Numbered from the stretch's first letter, positions 38,825 to 51,194 are shown. The stretch: DNA of 64,000 nucleotides from Cynocephalus volans (GCF_027409185.1 NC_084462.1:186770071-186834070); one strand, 5' to 3'. The notes: generated from the sequence alone by a model not told the origin. Numbers and translations: made by a program.

Positions 38825-39545
38825 AGAAAATGTGCTCACCCCAGTTAGGATGACTAATATCCAAAAGACTCTAAACGATAAATGCTGGAGAGGTTGCGGA
38901 GAGAAAGGAACTCTCATACATTGTTGGTGGGACTGCGAAATGGTGCAGCCTCTATGGAAAATGGTATGGAGGTTCCTCAAACAATTGCAGATAGATCTAC
39001 CATACGACCCAGCTATCCCACTGCTGGGAATATACCCAGAAGAATAGAAATCATCAAGTCGAAGGTATACCTGTTCCCCAATGCTCATTGCAGCACTCTT
39101 TACAATAGCCAAGAGTTGGAACCAGCCCAAATGTCCATCATCAGATGAGTGGATATGGAAAATGTGGTATATCTACACAATGGAATACTACTCAGCTATA
39201 AAAACGAATGAAATACTGCCATTTGCAACGAAATGGATGGACCTAGAGAGAATGATATTAAGTGAAACGAGTCAGGCACAGAAAGAGAAATATCACATGT
39301 TCTCACTTATTTGTGGGAGCTAAAAATAAGTAAATAAATACACAAATAAACTGGGTGGGGGAGGGAAGAAGGCACAGCAATTACAATTCCTTGAAGTTGA
39401 TACAACAAGCAAACAGAAAGGACATTGTTGGGAGGGAGAGGGGAGATGGAGGAGGGAGGGAGGTTTCGGTAATGGGCCTCAATAATCAACCACATTGTAT
39501 ATTGACAAAATAAAATTAAATTTGGAAGAAAAAAATAAAATAAAA
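38825..39545 (+). mobile_element. Young-looking L1 3' end
   Basis: ORF2 C-terminal region (TGTGCTCACCCCAGTTAGGA, AATGCTGGAGAGGTTGCGG, CTGCTGGGAATATACCC), then 3' UTR to AATAAAATTAAATTTGG and a poly-A-like tail. Better preserved than most L1s here, and the same 3' UTR type as 6199-6400 and 45755-46120. It separates V4 from any promoter. Confidence 0.88.
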
Positions 39546-39865
39546 ATAAAGTAACACTCATAAATATGATGAAAGCTGTTAAACATGTTCTTTTCAAGAC
39601 GTATAACGCCAGAGTACCTAAGACTGTGTATATAAACATAGGTGTATGTATGAGTATAAATACATATATTTAAAACTAAAATGAACACAATAATAAAAGA
39701 CGACATGGTTGAGGATATTTTAAGGAGTTTGGGGGAAGGAAGAGGAAACCACAGATTCTAACTACAAATCATTCCCTGGGCCCCTCTGCACCTGCTCTTG
39801 TGACTGAACCTTGAACTTGGTGGGTCCTGACCGCCCCCTGGTGGTCCAGTGTGTCCCTGCAGGGA

Positions 39866-39904
39866 GGTTTGTGTCTGGGCTCATGCTGACTTCCTCACAC
39901 TGTG
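39866..39904 (-). promoter_or_regulatory. V5 recombination signal sequence (23-bp spacer)
   Basis: Heptamer CACAGTG at 39898-39904, 23-bp spacer, nonamer ACACAAACC at 39866-39874. Canonical. Confidence 0.95.
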
Positions 39905-40339
39905 TGTCTCGCACAGTAATACACGGCCGTGTCCTCCGTCTTCAGGCTGCTGATCTGTAGATACGCTGTGCTGACAGAGGTGTCCATGGAGAAGACAAAT
40001 CGTCCTGTGAATCCCTCAGCGTATGTTGGCTTTCCAGTGTTTGTGTTAATCCAGCCCATCCACTGAAGGCCCTTCCCTGCTTCCTGTCGCACCCAGTTCA
40101 TGCCACAGCAGGTAAAGGTGTATCCAGAAGCCTTGCAGGAGACCTTCACAGACTCTCCAGGCTTCTTCACCTCAGCCCCAGACTGCACCAGCTGGACCTG
40201 GCAGTGGACGCCTGTGGAGAAGACACAGGGAAGATGGGGACCCTGGTGCGGCCTCTGCAACCTCCTCAGCCCTGGATGCCAGGGGCTCCTTACCTGAGGC
40301 AGCTGCCAGCAGAAAGAGGAGCCTCCAGCCCCACTCCAT
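39905..40339 (-). CDS. Immunoglobulin heavy variable gene V5, VH1/VH7-like (clan I), open reading frame intact
   Basis: Heavy-chain V segment. The leader exon is 40294-40339, 46 nt, starting [15 protein letters not shown], with a GTAAGG donor. The V exon is 39905-40211 after a CAG acceptor, starting GVHC then [18 protein letters not shown]. Framework marks are intact: [52 protein letters not shown] and VYYCAR. The NTNTG CDR2 and [18 protein letters not shown]3 are VH7 hallmarks. Two oddities stand out. CDR1 is TCCGMN, with two adjacent extra cysteines, and FR2 has [10 protein letters not shown] where RQAPGQGLEW is usual. The octamer lies 106 bp upstream. Likely functional for recombination. 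Folding effects of the cysteines are unknown. Confidence 0.94.
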
Positions 40340-40444
40340 GCTGAGTGGAATTCGGACTCGTTCGTTCTGTGTGACCAGTAGGGTCGTACCCTTGATGAAT
40401 GTGTTGAGGGGGAACCTGAGCTTTCTAATCTGTGGGGCCCAGTG

Positions 40445-40452
40445 ATTTGCAT
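40445..40452 (-). promoter_or_regulatory. V5 promoter octamer
   Basis: Perfect ATGCAAAT on the minus strand, 106 bp upstream of the V5 start codon. DNA from 40453 to about 41040 holds V5 5' flank and nothing else recognised. Confidence 0.85.
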
Positions 40453-41039
40453 ATGTGTCCAGCTCCTTAACACCACCTGGTCCAGATCAGGTATGAATAG
40501 CACAATGCCCTAGAGGACCCCTGCACCTGGGAGACTGAGCTACCCTCTCGTGTTTGGTGCCTGGAGTCCTACTTGCTAATAGTTAGTGACCCTTCCCCAA
40601 TGGATCTGACCCTGGGAAGTGCCTGGGTACAGATGAACCCATTCCTGGACCCCAACTAGTGACTTTTATCCTTCCTGTGACCTCACATTGAAATGGGACA
40701 AAAGCTTCTTCTAAAGGTCTAATGCTGAATGTTCCCAGGGTGTCATTGCTTTGTCTGGGACCAGGCTCAGTGATTTCACCCTGGATCATCACATATAGAG
40801 TCTCACACACTCGACTTGTCTGATCTTTGAATTCATCTTTCCAAGTCCATTGCCTCAGAAATGGACATTATTTCTGACACTTTAAGATGCCATCTTCATG
40901 TTTCCAATAGTTTTATTATTTTTTCTCATTAAATTGAGTAAAATTGAGATGAAGATTACATATTAATAACCACAACTATCTAGTTTTCTTATTTCTTCCC
41001 TCATATAAAGTGAAAATAAATGAACAATCCAGATTAATT

Positions 41040-41765
41040 TTTCTGCATATAGATGTCCAGTTTTCCCAGCACCATTTATTGAAGAGGCAATCTTTTCCCC
41101 AGTGTATGTTCTTGTGGTCTTTGTCAAACATCAGTTGGCTGTAAGTGTGTGGGATGATTCGCAGGTTTTCTATTCTGTTTCAGTGGTTCGAGTGTATGTT
41201 TTTATGCCAGTACAATGCAGTCCTGTTTATAATAGCTTTGAAGCTGGGTTGTGTTACGCATCTGTCATTATTAATTAATTAATTTTTTTGCTCAGGATTT
41301 CTTTGGCTATTGGGGCCTATTGTTATTCTATATGAACATTAGGATTGCTTTTCCTATTTCTGTGAAGAACGTCATTGGTATTTTGATGTGGATTGCATTG
41401 GGTCTGCAGACTGCTTTTAGTAGTGTGGATATATTCACAATGTTAATTCTTCCTATCCAAGAGCATAGATCGTCTTTCCAACTTTTTGTGTCTTTAATTT
41501 CTATCAGTAGTGTTTTGCAGTTCCTATTGTAGCGATCTTTCACATTCTGGTGATATTGATTCCCAGATTTGTGTGTATGTGTGACTATTGTAAATGAGCT
41601 TATTTTCTTGACTTCATTTCCTGCTATGTTTTTATTGGAGTATAACAATGCTACTTATATTGGAATGTTGACTTTTTATCCTGAAACATTACTGAAATTG
41701 TTAATCTGTTCTAAGAGTTTTTTAGAGTTTTTAGTTTTCTAGATAAAATATCATAAAATTATTTT
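41040..41765 (-). mobile_element. L1 ORF2 fragment, minus strand
   Basis: Plus-strand reading GATGTCCAGTTTTCCCAGCA, TTTATTGAAGAGGCAATC and GTTGGCTGTAAGTGTGTGG. This is the complement of the ORF2 C-terminal half. It joins a plus-strand L1 at about 41765, so this may be the inverted 5' part of that element. Confidence 0.85.
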
Positions 41766-43575
41766 AAAAAACATAAAAGAAACACTTCAGGAAATAGGAG
41801 CAAAGACTTTATGAATAAGACACCCAAATCATAAGCAACACTAGAAAAAAAATTAAAAATGGGACTATATCAAACTAAAATTCTTCTGCACAGCAAATGA
41901 AACAATCCACAGAGTGGAAAGACAACCTATGGAAAGGGAGAAAATAACTGCAAACTGTACGTCTGAGGAGGGATTAATATCCAGTATGTATAAGGAAGTG
42001 AGACTATTTCACAATAAAAAGTTAAATGATCCAAGTATTGGGCAAAGGAACCAAATAGAGATTTTTCTTTTCCTTTTTCTATTTCTTGTGGGGGGGGGGT
42101 AATAGTAAAATATATTTGTTGAATTATGACTTTTTAAATGGCTTTCCTACAACTTTATTTCTTTCTTCAGAACAGAACAAGAACACTGCAGCTCCACAAC
42201 CTCCCCAAAGTTTGTTTGTTCTTCCCTCTGTATAGAGTGGGCCAAGTTCGTTTCCTCGGAAAGCCTCTTCTCTGCTTATTTTCACATATATTAACTTTAA
42301 TTTTTATGCACATTCGTGTGTTACAAAGATGACCATCACAACTTGTGCACAATAAATGATGGTCTGATCATTACTACCAGTATGTCCTTTACCACAAGTT
42401 GTGATTATTCCCCATGTCCCACATTCACCTAATCACCTATGTCTGTCCTTCTGCCATCTCTATTTCCCCACTGCACTTTCTATCCCTAGTTATGTTCTCT
42501 CCCTCTGCAAGTCCAATGAACAATCATGGTCTGTCTTTCCTTCCTTTTTTTCTCTTAGTTCCCACTTATGGGTGAGGATATGCAGTATTTTTTACTCCTC
42601 TGTGCTTGGCTTATTTCACCCAACATAAGTTTCTCCAGGCTCATCCATGTTGATGCAAATGGGAGAATTTCATTCTTTTTTATGGCAGAGTAGTATTCCA
42701 TTGTGTATATATGCCACATTTTCCTTATCCAATCAAATAGATATTTTTCAAAGAAAGACATACAAATGGCCAACAAGTACAAGATAAAATGCTCAACACC
42801 ACTAGTCATCAGGGAAATGCAGATTAAAACAGTACCGAGATATGACCTCACCCTGGTCGGACTGACTATAATCAAACATATGGAGAATGACAAATTTTGA
42901 TGAAGGTGTGGAGAGAAGGGAAGGCTCCTTCACTGTTGCAGGGACTATAAATTAGTACAACCACTATGGAAACAGTATGGAGGTTTCTCAGTCAAATACA
43001 GACAGAATTACCATATGATCCAGCATCCTACACAAAGGGATGGAAATCATCATGTCGAAGGGACACCTGCACTCCCATGTTCATCACAGCTCTGCTAACA
43101 TTAGCCACAATGTGGAACTAACATAAATGTCCATCAATGGAGGATTGAATCAGGAAAATGTGGTATATATTACATGATTGAATACTTCTCTGCCATAAAA
43201 CAAAATGAAATTCTCCCATTTGCAACAACATGGACGAGCTTTGAGGAACTTATGTTGAGTGAAATAAGCAAAGCACAGAGAGATAAGTACCGTATGTGCT
43301 CACTGATAAGTGGGAGCTAAGACAGAAAGAAGGAAGGGAAGAAAGACCACAGTGGTGTGTTGGATGTGCAGAGGGAGAGAACATACCTAGGGAGACAAAG
43401 TAGGGTGGGGAAAGGGGGAGGGAGGGAGGTTGGGGACAATTGAGTGGGGGACATGGGTTATAATTGCAATTTATGATAATGTGCATGATGCCAGTATGGA
43501 ACGGGCAATCATATCATGGCATGAGTGGTGACAGTCGGCTTTGTGCCCAATGAATATTTATAACCAATAAGACAG
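41766..43575 (+). mobile_element. L1 3' half, split by a second L1
   Basis: Plus-strand L1 in two parts, 41766-42067 and 42734-43575. The first part ends in the ORF2 phrase GGGCAAAGGAACCAAATAGA. The second resumes with the same phrase and continues GACATACAAATGGCC to the 3' UTR and a CAATAAGAC-like end. The parts are separated by the minus-strand L1 described next. Many stops. Confidence 0.87.
42068..42733 (-). mobile_element. L1 3' end inserted into another L1, minus strand
   Basis: Flanked by a 16-bp target duplication CAAATAGAGATTTTTC (42052-42067) and CAAATAGATATTTTTC (42734-42749), with one mismatch. From right to left it reads the end of ORF2 (complement of CATTGTGTATATATGCCACA), the 3' UTR to about 42340, then about 230 bp that does not look like L1 (42100-42330), then T-rich sequence and a G10 run. 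The 230 bp could be a 3' transduction. Confidence 0.82.
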
Positions 43576-44779
43576 AAAAGGTAATAATTTATTGCTTTTT
43601 TTCACTATTAGTCAGACAACATAGATATACAAATGTCAGTAAATTTGAATTTGATAGATTAACAACTCTTTCCAGATTCATAGAAGTGGTAAATTTGCAA
43701 TCACCCAAGTAACCATTTTGTTTCAAAAACAATTAATTTTACTTTCTTCTAAAGTTAAAAGCCTAAAAAAACCCCAAAACTTGTGGCCCTACCCACCTTC
43801 AGTATTTGATATTTTCAAACCAGTTGCTGTGACTCAGCAGATTGACCGCATGACTTTTCTTGAATCCCATGATCCAGTGATTTCAATTTCTGAACACACC
43901 TATGCCTGGGGACGACCTTCCACTGGTCACACCATGCAAAGTCCACCTGTGTCCATCAATACACAGAAAGCAGCTAAAATCTTCCTGCTGGTCACTGTTG
44001 TCAGGGAGTATCCCTGACCTCCTGCTCCAAGCCTGTATTTCATAGAGAGATTTTTCCAATCTATGTCACTCACCTGATGTGGAATGTGTTTATATGCATG
44101 GGCCTCAGATTCCAATTTATCATTTAGTACATTATAGTATATTTGACAATATTGTTTTTGTGACCCATTAAAAAATTGAGTTGACAAGGCTAATTCTCCA
44201 ACATGCACTAAAGGAGAAATAAGTGCATCCAGAGAGAGGTACATCCAGAGACAGCTGAGAGCTACTCACCTGGACCCAAAGCCCCTGGAATCATTTGCTT
44301 ATAGACGTACTCAAATGCTATTTTTAATGAATTGCTGGAGAAATAGTGTGGACAATACTAGAGTTAAAAACTCATTGGGAAGTAGATTTAGAGAGTTGCC
44401 CACATGGTATATACATGATATTTTCAATGAGACAATGAAAGTAGATAAATCAAATATATGAGGTAAAATAAATAAAACCCTTTTTCTTCAGTTATGAGAT
44501 GAGGAATTCTATTTTTTTCCTGGTTTTGGTTTCTGTAAGGAGCTTATACATCACCACTCTATCCATGCAACAGGAAGACGCTGGATGAACTAAAAGTAAC
44601 AATTCTTTTTATATTTCTCAGAGAAGTGAAGTCACTGATAAACTGAAGATGTAGTCAGGGGACAGCTTTTAATTAATAATCGTAAAATATGTATGACATT
44701 TTTCCTGGATAATGCTTTATGATAAGTATTTGAGTGTGATATTGTCTTTCTTTTCTCAAACAAAATTTCAGCCACAGAT
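43576..44779. other. Unassigned DNA with coding-like stretch
   Basis: Contains overlapping open frames at 43718-44017 (+, 99 codons) and 43927-44244 (-, 105 codons). The minus-strand one lacks internal stops over a long run and includes Cys, Trp and Gly residues, but I recognise no family. It might be an old retroviral or processed-gene remnant. The rest is A+T-rich. Confidence 0.35.
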
Positions 44780-45400
44780 TAAAAAAGGGGAAAATTACCT
44801 GAATGGACATTTCTCAAAAAAGACAAGCAGATGGTCAAAAGGTGTATAAAGTAAATGCCCAACATCACTAATCATCAAAGCACAATGTTATATCTTCCCA
44901 CTCCTGTTAAAATGGCTGTTATCAGGAAGATGAAAAACTGGTGAATGCTGCTGAGGATGCACAGAAAGGGGAGTTGTTGTACACTGTTGATGGGAATTAA
45001 AACTAGTGCAGACATTATAAAAACTTTATGGAGATTCCTCAATAAATACGGTAAACTAAAATTAGAACAACCATAAGACCCAGCAATAACAGAGGAAAGG
45101 AAACCAGCACACCAAGAAGACTTCAGCACCCTCATGTTAACTGCAGCATTATTCACAGCATCCAAGACATGCAATCAACTGAGGTGTCCATCAACAAGAG
45201 GAGGGGATTGAGGAAAGATGGTATATACACAAACAGACACTACTCAGCCAGGAAAATAACATCCTGTCATTTGCAGCAACATGGATAAGCTTGGAAGTCA
45301 TTCCATTAAGTAAAATATGTCAGACATGGAAAGATAAATGCTACATGTTCTTACTCGTATATTGAAGCAAAAAGTATAAGGAGCACACAACAGGCCCGGT
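44780..45400 (+). mobile_element. Old L1 3' ORF2 fragment
   Basis: GGACATTTCTCAAAAAAGAC, CCCAACATCACTAATCATC, AATGGCTGTTATCAGGAAG and CAGCAACATGGATAAGCTTGG on the plus strand. Decayed. 45400-45750 beyond it is of unknown origin. Confidence 0.78.
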
Positions 45401-45754
45401 TTCAGGAGTTTTCTTCCCAGGAACAGAGGGTGAAGCCTACACGTGAGGACAGGCATTTCCAGGATGCACTCTCTGGTGCAAAGCAGGAGGACTGGGAGGA
45501 AACAGCCACACTCAGCTTCACTGGGAAAATAGAAAGAACCAGAACAGATATGCAAAGCCCCAACCTTAGCTTCATCTAAAGAAACTGTCTTCTTCTTTAC
45601 TTGTCAGAACATGAACAGAATGAGGCACTTCCTAATCTCCATGGGGCTGTTGAAATGGAGACAACATTATTTACAACAAAAATGTGTAACAGGCACTTTA
45701 AAATATCTGGATAAATCAATGGATGAGACCTTTCCCAACATGAGTCCAGTCTGA

Positions 45755-45912
45755 TAAGAATATTACTCAGCTATAAAAACGAATGAAATACTGCCATTTG
45801 CAACAACATGGATGGACCTTGAGAGAATTATATTAAGTGAAACAAGTCAGGCACAGAAAGAGAAATACCACATGTTCTCACTTATTGGTGGGAGCTAAAA
45901 ATTAATATATAA

Positions 45913-45946
<34 letters not shown>

Positions 45947-46120
45947 CTGGGGGGCGGGGGAGAAGATATAACAACCACAGTTATTTGAAGTTGATACGAC
46001 AAGCAAACAGAAAGGACATTGTTGGGGGGTGGGGGGAGGGAGAAGGGAGGGAGGTTTTGGTGATGGGGAGCAATAATCAGCCACATTGTATATCGACAAA
46101 ATAAAATTTAAAAAAGAAAA
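45755..46120 (+). mobile_element. L1 3' end with (CA)n in the UTR
   Basis: Starts in the ORF2/3' UTR junction (ATTACTCAGCTATAAAAACG), has a CA array at about 45917-45945, then the UTR with a G-rich stretch, and ends AATAAAATTTAAAAAAG. Nearly the same text as 39170-39545, so the same subfamily. Confidence 0.88.
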
Positions 46121-47185
46121 AAGAAAAAGAATGAGAATCAAGGAACATGAAGACAGAGAGGAATGTGTCCCAGTCAAAAGGACAAAAATAATCTCCATAA
46201 AGAAACTCAAGGAAAGTGCAAGTATGTGATTAACCTGAGAGGGAACTACAAGTAATGGACAGAAAGAGTGTCACTGAAATCAGGGCACTCATGAAAGCAC
46301 AAAAGAAGAATTTCAACAGAGAGATAAAAGTATAAAAAAGTAACTACCATAAGTGATGAAGTTGAACAATACAATGACTAAATTGAAAGAAATTCAACAC
46401 AAGGTTTCAGAAATAGTCGAGATTCAGCAAAAGAGAGAATCAGTGAACTGGAAAGAAGGCCACTGAAAATTTTTTGACTTGAAAATCAAAATAATAGTAT
46501 TAAAGTAAAAAATAAGAGCAAAGACAGCAGAAGGGCCTTACGGCACATCATGAAGTACAATGACATGCACTTTATGAGGGTGTTAAAAGTAGAAGAGAAA
46601 AAAAAAGTTGAAAGAAACATATTTGAAAAAAATAATGGCACAAAACTTTTCAAGCCAGGGAAGAAAATAAAAATTCAGATACAGAAAGCCTGAGGTGAAC
46701 CAAATGAGATGAATCAGTAGGAAAAACCTCGCAGACACACCGTAATTGAATTGACAAGTGGAAAAAAAATCAAACAGTTTTGAAATCTGCAAAGGAAATG
46801 CAAATGCTTATGTGAAGAGAACCCTATTTGAAGTCAGTGAATTCTTCCAAAGAAACCATACAGGCAAAAAGGAGCATGAAATGAAATGTTCAAAATTCTG
46901 ATAGGAAAAAATAAAGTGACGAGCAAGTATATCACACCCTGTAATCTTGTCTTTAAAAATAAAGGGGTGATGAGAAAATTTATCATCGCTAGAACTTCTC
47001 TACAACAGATTCTAAAGGAAGTATGTCAGGCCAAAGAGAGAGGACGGTAATAATTTAAAAAGTAATATGAAAATATAAAACTAAATGGTGACAGCACAGA
47101 CATTGTCAGATCCAAAACACTCTAATTTGGTAATTGTGGTAAGTAATTACAAACAACTAAAGCTACAATACTTTATTGAGGGAAA
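46121..47185 (+). mobile_element. Old L1 ORF1-type fragment
   Basis: A-rich plus-strand text such as GAATCAGTGAACTGGAAAGA, AATGGCACAAAACTTTTCAAG and TCTCTACAACAGATTCTAAAG is typical of decayed L1M/HAL1 ORF1. No open frame of note. Confidence 0.6.
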
Positions 47186-47188
47186 CTG

Positions 47189-47411
47189 TATTAGTCCATT
47201 TTTGTGTTGCTATAACAGAAATACCTGAGACTGGGTAATTCATAAGGAAAAGAGGTTCATTTGGCTTATGATTCTGGGACAGCTGCATCTGGAACGGGCC
47301 TCAGGCTGCTTCTACTCATGGTGGAAAGTGGCAGGAGCGAGAGTGGGTACAAGCAGATCACATGGTGGGTGAGAGAGAGAGAGACAGACAGAAAGAGAGA
47401 GAAAGAGAGAG

Positions 47412-47456
<45 letters not shown>

Positions 47457-47505
47457 GCCAGGGTCTTTTAAGCAACGAGCTATCTGCACTCCCTGTTTAT
47501 TTTAC
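47189..47505 (-). mobile_element. MaLR (MST/THE1-like) LTR with (GA)n
   Basis: Plus-strand start TGTATTAGTCCATTTTTGTG, followed by CTGAGACTGGGTAATTCATAAGG and a CATGGTGGAAAG-type segment, is the complement of the well-known 3' end of THE1/MST LTRs. A GA array occupies 47371-47452 and GGTGCCAGGGTCTTTTAAGC follows. No partner LTR seen, so it is a solo or truncated copy. Confidence 0.8.
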
Positions 47506-47519
47506 TGTTATTTACAATA

Positions 47520-47950
47520 ATGATATGGAAATATCCTACATGTTGTCAGTAGATAAATTAATAAATAAATGTAATATATATGTGTGTGTATATGTAATGC
47601 AAAGTTATTTGACCTTTAACAAAAAGTAAATACTGCCATTCGTGACAACATAGGTGAACCTGGATATTAAGTTAAGTGTAATAGTTCAGACGATGAAGGA
47701 AAAGGATTGCCTGATCTCACTTACACGTGAAAGCTTCAACAGTCAAACTCATCATGGTGTTTATCAGAGTCCAGTGGAAAAGGATGGAAAGATATGCTGG
47801 ACGAAGTGTAAACATTTTAGTTATAAATAAGTTCTTGAGATGTAATGGACAACCAGGTCACCACAGCTAACAACGTTGTGCTGTATGTCAGCACATGTGT
47901 ATTGCTTTCCTTAAATATCATATGAAAAAATTGTTTTTCAGCTGTTGTTT
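47520..47950 (+). mobile_element. Old L1 3' end
   Basis: TACTGCCATTCGTGACAACA, a TAAGTGTAATAGTTCAGACG segment and CTGATCTCACTTACACGTG. Decayed plus-strand L1 3' UTR text. Confidence 0.65.
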
Positions 47951-48880
47951 TCAGACCATTCACATGTATTAGTAATACTAGACCTGGAGTTAGATTAAAA
48001 GCTAGAAGTTCTCTATTTGTTGAAAATTTTCTTTTCTCCTTTTATACCACCTCTTGTTCTAACTTAGCAATTTTAATATGGCATTCATCTTCCATGCTGA
48101 CTTTTTATTTATATATCTTTAATAATCATTTCATTGTTTTTTGTAAAGTTTACAATATGCATTTAAAAAATCTGATTCTACTTCAGATAAGATCCTAGCT
48201 CTTCATGTGTTTTGTAAAGACCTTATAACATCATATCATATATTATAATATAGTATTATATTTTATATCTTATGGTTTCAACTGCTCCCTTCTTTCCCTG
48301 GCCCTTGTTTTTTTCATTTATTCTCTATTCCATATTTTGTAAACATGTGAGATGTAGTTACTATTGCTTTACACAGCACATGGTATTTTAGAGCAGTTAC
48401 AAATACAAAAATGTGATAACTTGTGTTTATATTTCAATTTTAATTTTCTTCATTTAATTTTATAAATTGACATTTCAATATGTGCCTTTTACTCTAAAAA
48501 TGTGTTGCATCATTTGCAGAAGGTTAATGTGCTGGCAGTAAATTCCCTCAAGATCTTTTTCTCTGACACGGCTTCTGTCGTTGTTGCAGCTGCTCTTAAA
48601 ATTTAAGTACACCATTCTATCAATTTTTCTGCTTGCGTGATTTAACATCTTGCTGCAACTAGTTTTCCGTGTGTTTGTAAGGAAAGCATCCTCTGCACTC
48701 CATAGTCTGCCTGTAAGATTCGCTCTTTGGGTTTGGCTTTTACTGAGTATGTGAATATAGCACAGAAAGTCTGTTACAAATAAACTTTTAAGTGCTGTGG
48801 CTGAGAAGGAGTGATGGACAGTTAGGTATGACTCACAAAATGTCAGAAACTCCTGAAAACACATATGCACAAGCTCTGTT
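47951..48880 (-). mobile_element. Old L1 (L1M-like) minus-strand fragment
   Basis: T-rich stretch whose phrases (TTTTATACCACCTCTTGTTC, GTTGTTGCAGCTGCTCTTAA) and composition resemble the complement of L1M sequence, as at 12.1-12.5 kb. The open frame on the minus strand at 48475-48870 is not supported by any domain. 48881-49225 holds nothing recognised. Confidence 0.4.
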
Positions 48881-49224
48881 TCTACAATTCCTCAGGTACA
48901 TGCAAGAAGACAGACAAACCGCACTCATTACGAGAGGATTCGACCACCGTCCCTGAGCGTGCCCAGCTGTCTGCGAGGTGGATCAGAGAAACAGGTCTTC
49001 ATACAGCTGTGAGGAGCCCAGGGAAAGGTCCTGGGGCTGATGTGTGTTCTCGGACACAGCAGGCAGCCCATGTATGATTCTGACTTTAGCTTTCCACCTG
49101 CAGAATGGAAGTAACATTAATAATAAAAGGGTAACCCCAGAAGAATATTAGCTTATTTCTCAGCAGAAACGTTTCAGTGCAGAAGAAAGTAGGACGATAT
49201 ATTAAATTGTTAGAAACATTCTTT

Positions 49225-49745
49225 CTATGGCTGAGGAGGATCCCATCGTGTGTATATATATACGACATTTTCCTAGCCTGGTCACCCATTGATGGACACT
49301 TAGGTGGTTCCATATCTCAGCCATTGTGAATAGAGCTGTGAGGAACATGGGAGTGCAGGTGTTCCTTCGACATGGTGATTTCCATTCCTTGGGGAAAATA
49401 CACAAATTGCCATTACAGCAACATGGATGGGCTTGCAGAAAACTATGTTAAGAAATCCAGGCACAGAAAGAGAAATATCACATGTCCTCATTCATAAGGG
49501 GAGCTAAAAATAATAAACAAAGAAGAAAACAGAGAAACAAGGGAACAAACAAAAATCAACAAAGGAAACAAAGAAATAAACAACCACAATAATATTTTGA
49601 ACTTTCCGAAGGAGAGAACAGAATTTTGGCTACTAGAGGTGGGAAAGGGGGAGGGGCAAGCAAGTAATAATTATGTATTGCAATGATGTACATGCTAATG
49701 ATGCTGATTTAATGATCATATATTTTATACAAATAAATTAATAAA
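49225..49745 (+). mobile_element. Twin-primed L1 3' end
   Basis: 49225-49400 is inverted (complement of CCAAATGTCCATC-type ORF2 and AGGGACACC). From about 49405 plus-strand ORF2/3' UTR continues (CAGCAACATGGATGGGCTTG, GAAAGAGAAATATCACATGT) to an A-rich end near 49740. Confidence 0.72.
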
Positions 49746-50645
49746 TACAAAAAAACAAAAACCACAACCATAGCAGCTGCCAACCAAGAAACTGCACCTG
49801 GAAATTTTTGTCTTCAGAAAAGGAGAGATAAAGACTTTTCCAGACAAGAAGAAATGGGATGCGTTCGCCACCACTAGATCTGCCTGTAAGAAATGCTGAA
49901 GGGTCTCGACAGGTCCAGAAGAATAAAGAACCTGCATCTGCTCGTTCTAGAATCTCTCTTGTGGTAGTTTGATGCAAATTTGATTCTCACTCTCATGATT
50001 TTTTTCTCTCGTGTCCTATCTCCTTTTCCCTTCTCCTTCTGTTCATTAAAGTGATTCATAGTTATCTGAGACCGTTGGAGCTATTGGAAGACATTCTTAA
50101 CCTCCAGCACATCCAGTGAGCTTTCTCTGTGCACATTCATCTCTGTTTCCTTTTCATTCCACTCCATGGATAAAGTTCCTGTTCTCACCTGAGGCCAGCC
50201 CATCCTTTCATGTCTGTGAGCCTTCAGAAAATCTCTCACAACAGGAACATGTTGAGAGAACTTACCCCACAGCCTGCCTCATGCCCCCCATGTGTGTGGT
50301 GACCTTTCCTTCAGCTGTCACCCAAGCTGTAGTGTTTTCCAGCCACAAGTGCCTTCCAGTGCCACCCACTGCCCCAGCTTAATGCAGCTCGTGGATCCTA
50401 AATATCTCCAAGAAACCATCATGCTGTCTTCCCTTTGTGCTAAAACTCGGTGGTGGACTATTTTACAGACTCACTCAAGCCACACCCAAGTCTCCCCACC
50501 GGCATTTCATGCACTTCACAGACAGGCTCTTCCATGTTGTGGTGCACCTTATGTATTATGTCCTGTGTAGGTGGAGATGTCACTGAACTCACATGACAGT
50601 GATGCCCACCGACAGTGGAGCATGCAGATATTGGTGGTGGTGCAC
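49746..50645. other. Old L1 scrap and unassigned DNA
   Basis: 49750-49940 contains L1M-like phrases (GATAAAGACTTTTCCAGAC, AGAAATGCTGAAGGG). 50000-50645 is C/T-rich, apparently single copy, with no recognisable gene. Open frames at 50116-50382 and 50292-50570 (+) have no family signature. Confidence 0.4.
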
Positions 50646-50649
50646 TGAC

Positions 50650-51194
50650 AATAAAAAGGTCAACAAAAAAAAAAAAACAAAAAGGGAGACCAAAACATAA
50701 AACAGAGTGGAATCTCCTCAGGATCTAAGACTGGGGAAAGACTTTATACATAAGACTTCAAAACACAGGCAGCACAACACAAAATAAACAGATGGGACTA
50801 CATCATAGTAAAAAGCTTCTGCACAGCAAAGAAATCAACTCACAGACTGAAAAGACAGCCTTAAGAAAGGGAAAATTATTTACTGTATGTATAAGTGTAC
50901 ATATATACGTATATGTATATCTTCAACAAGGATTAATATCCAGAATATATAAGAACTCAGACAACTTAATAGTAAAAAAAATCAGACAAATGCAAATCAA
51001 AGCCACACTGAGATATCACCTCACCCCAGTTAGACAGGCTATTATCAAAAAGACACAGAATAACAAATGCTGGTGGGGATGCAGAGAAATGGAAACACCT
51101 CTCTTTTCGTGGGATGATGAATTAGTTTGGCTATTGTGGAAAAAAGTATGGCCGTGTATTAAACAACTACCGGGTGACTACCATAGGATGCATC
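50650..51194 (+). mobile_element. L1 3' fragment, left part, interrupted by the provirus
   Basis: Plus-strand ORF2 text CTGGGGAAAGACTTTATAC, GCTTCTGCACAGCAAAG and CACTGAGATATCACCTCACC, ending in the GATCC codons of the CATAGGATGCATCGATCCC phrase at the LTR edge. The same L1 resumes at 59256. Confidence 0.87.
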
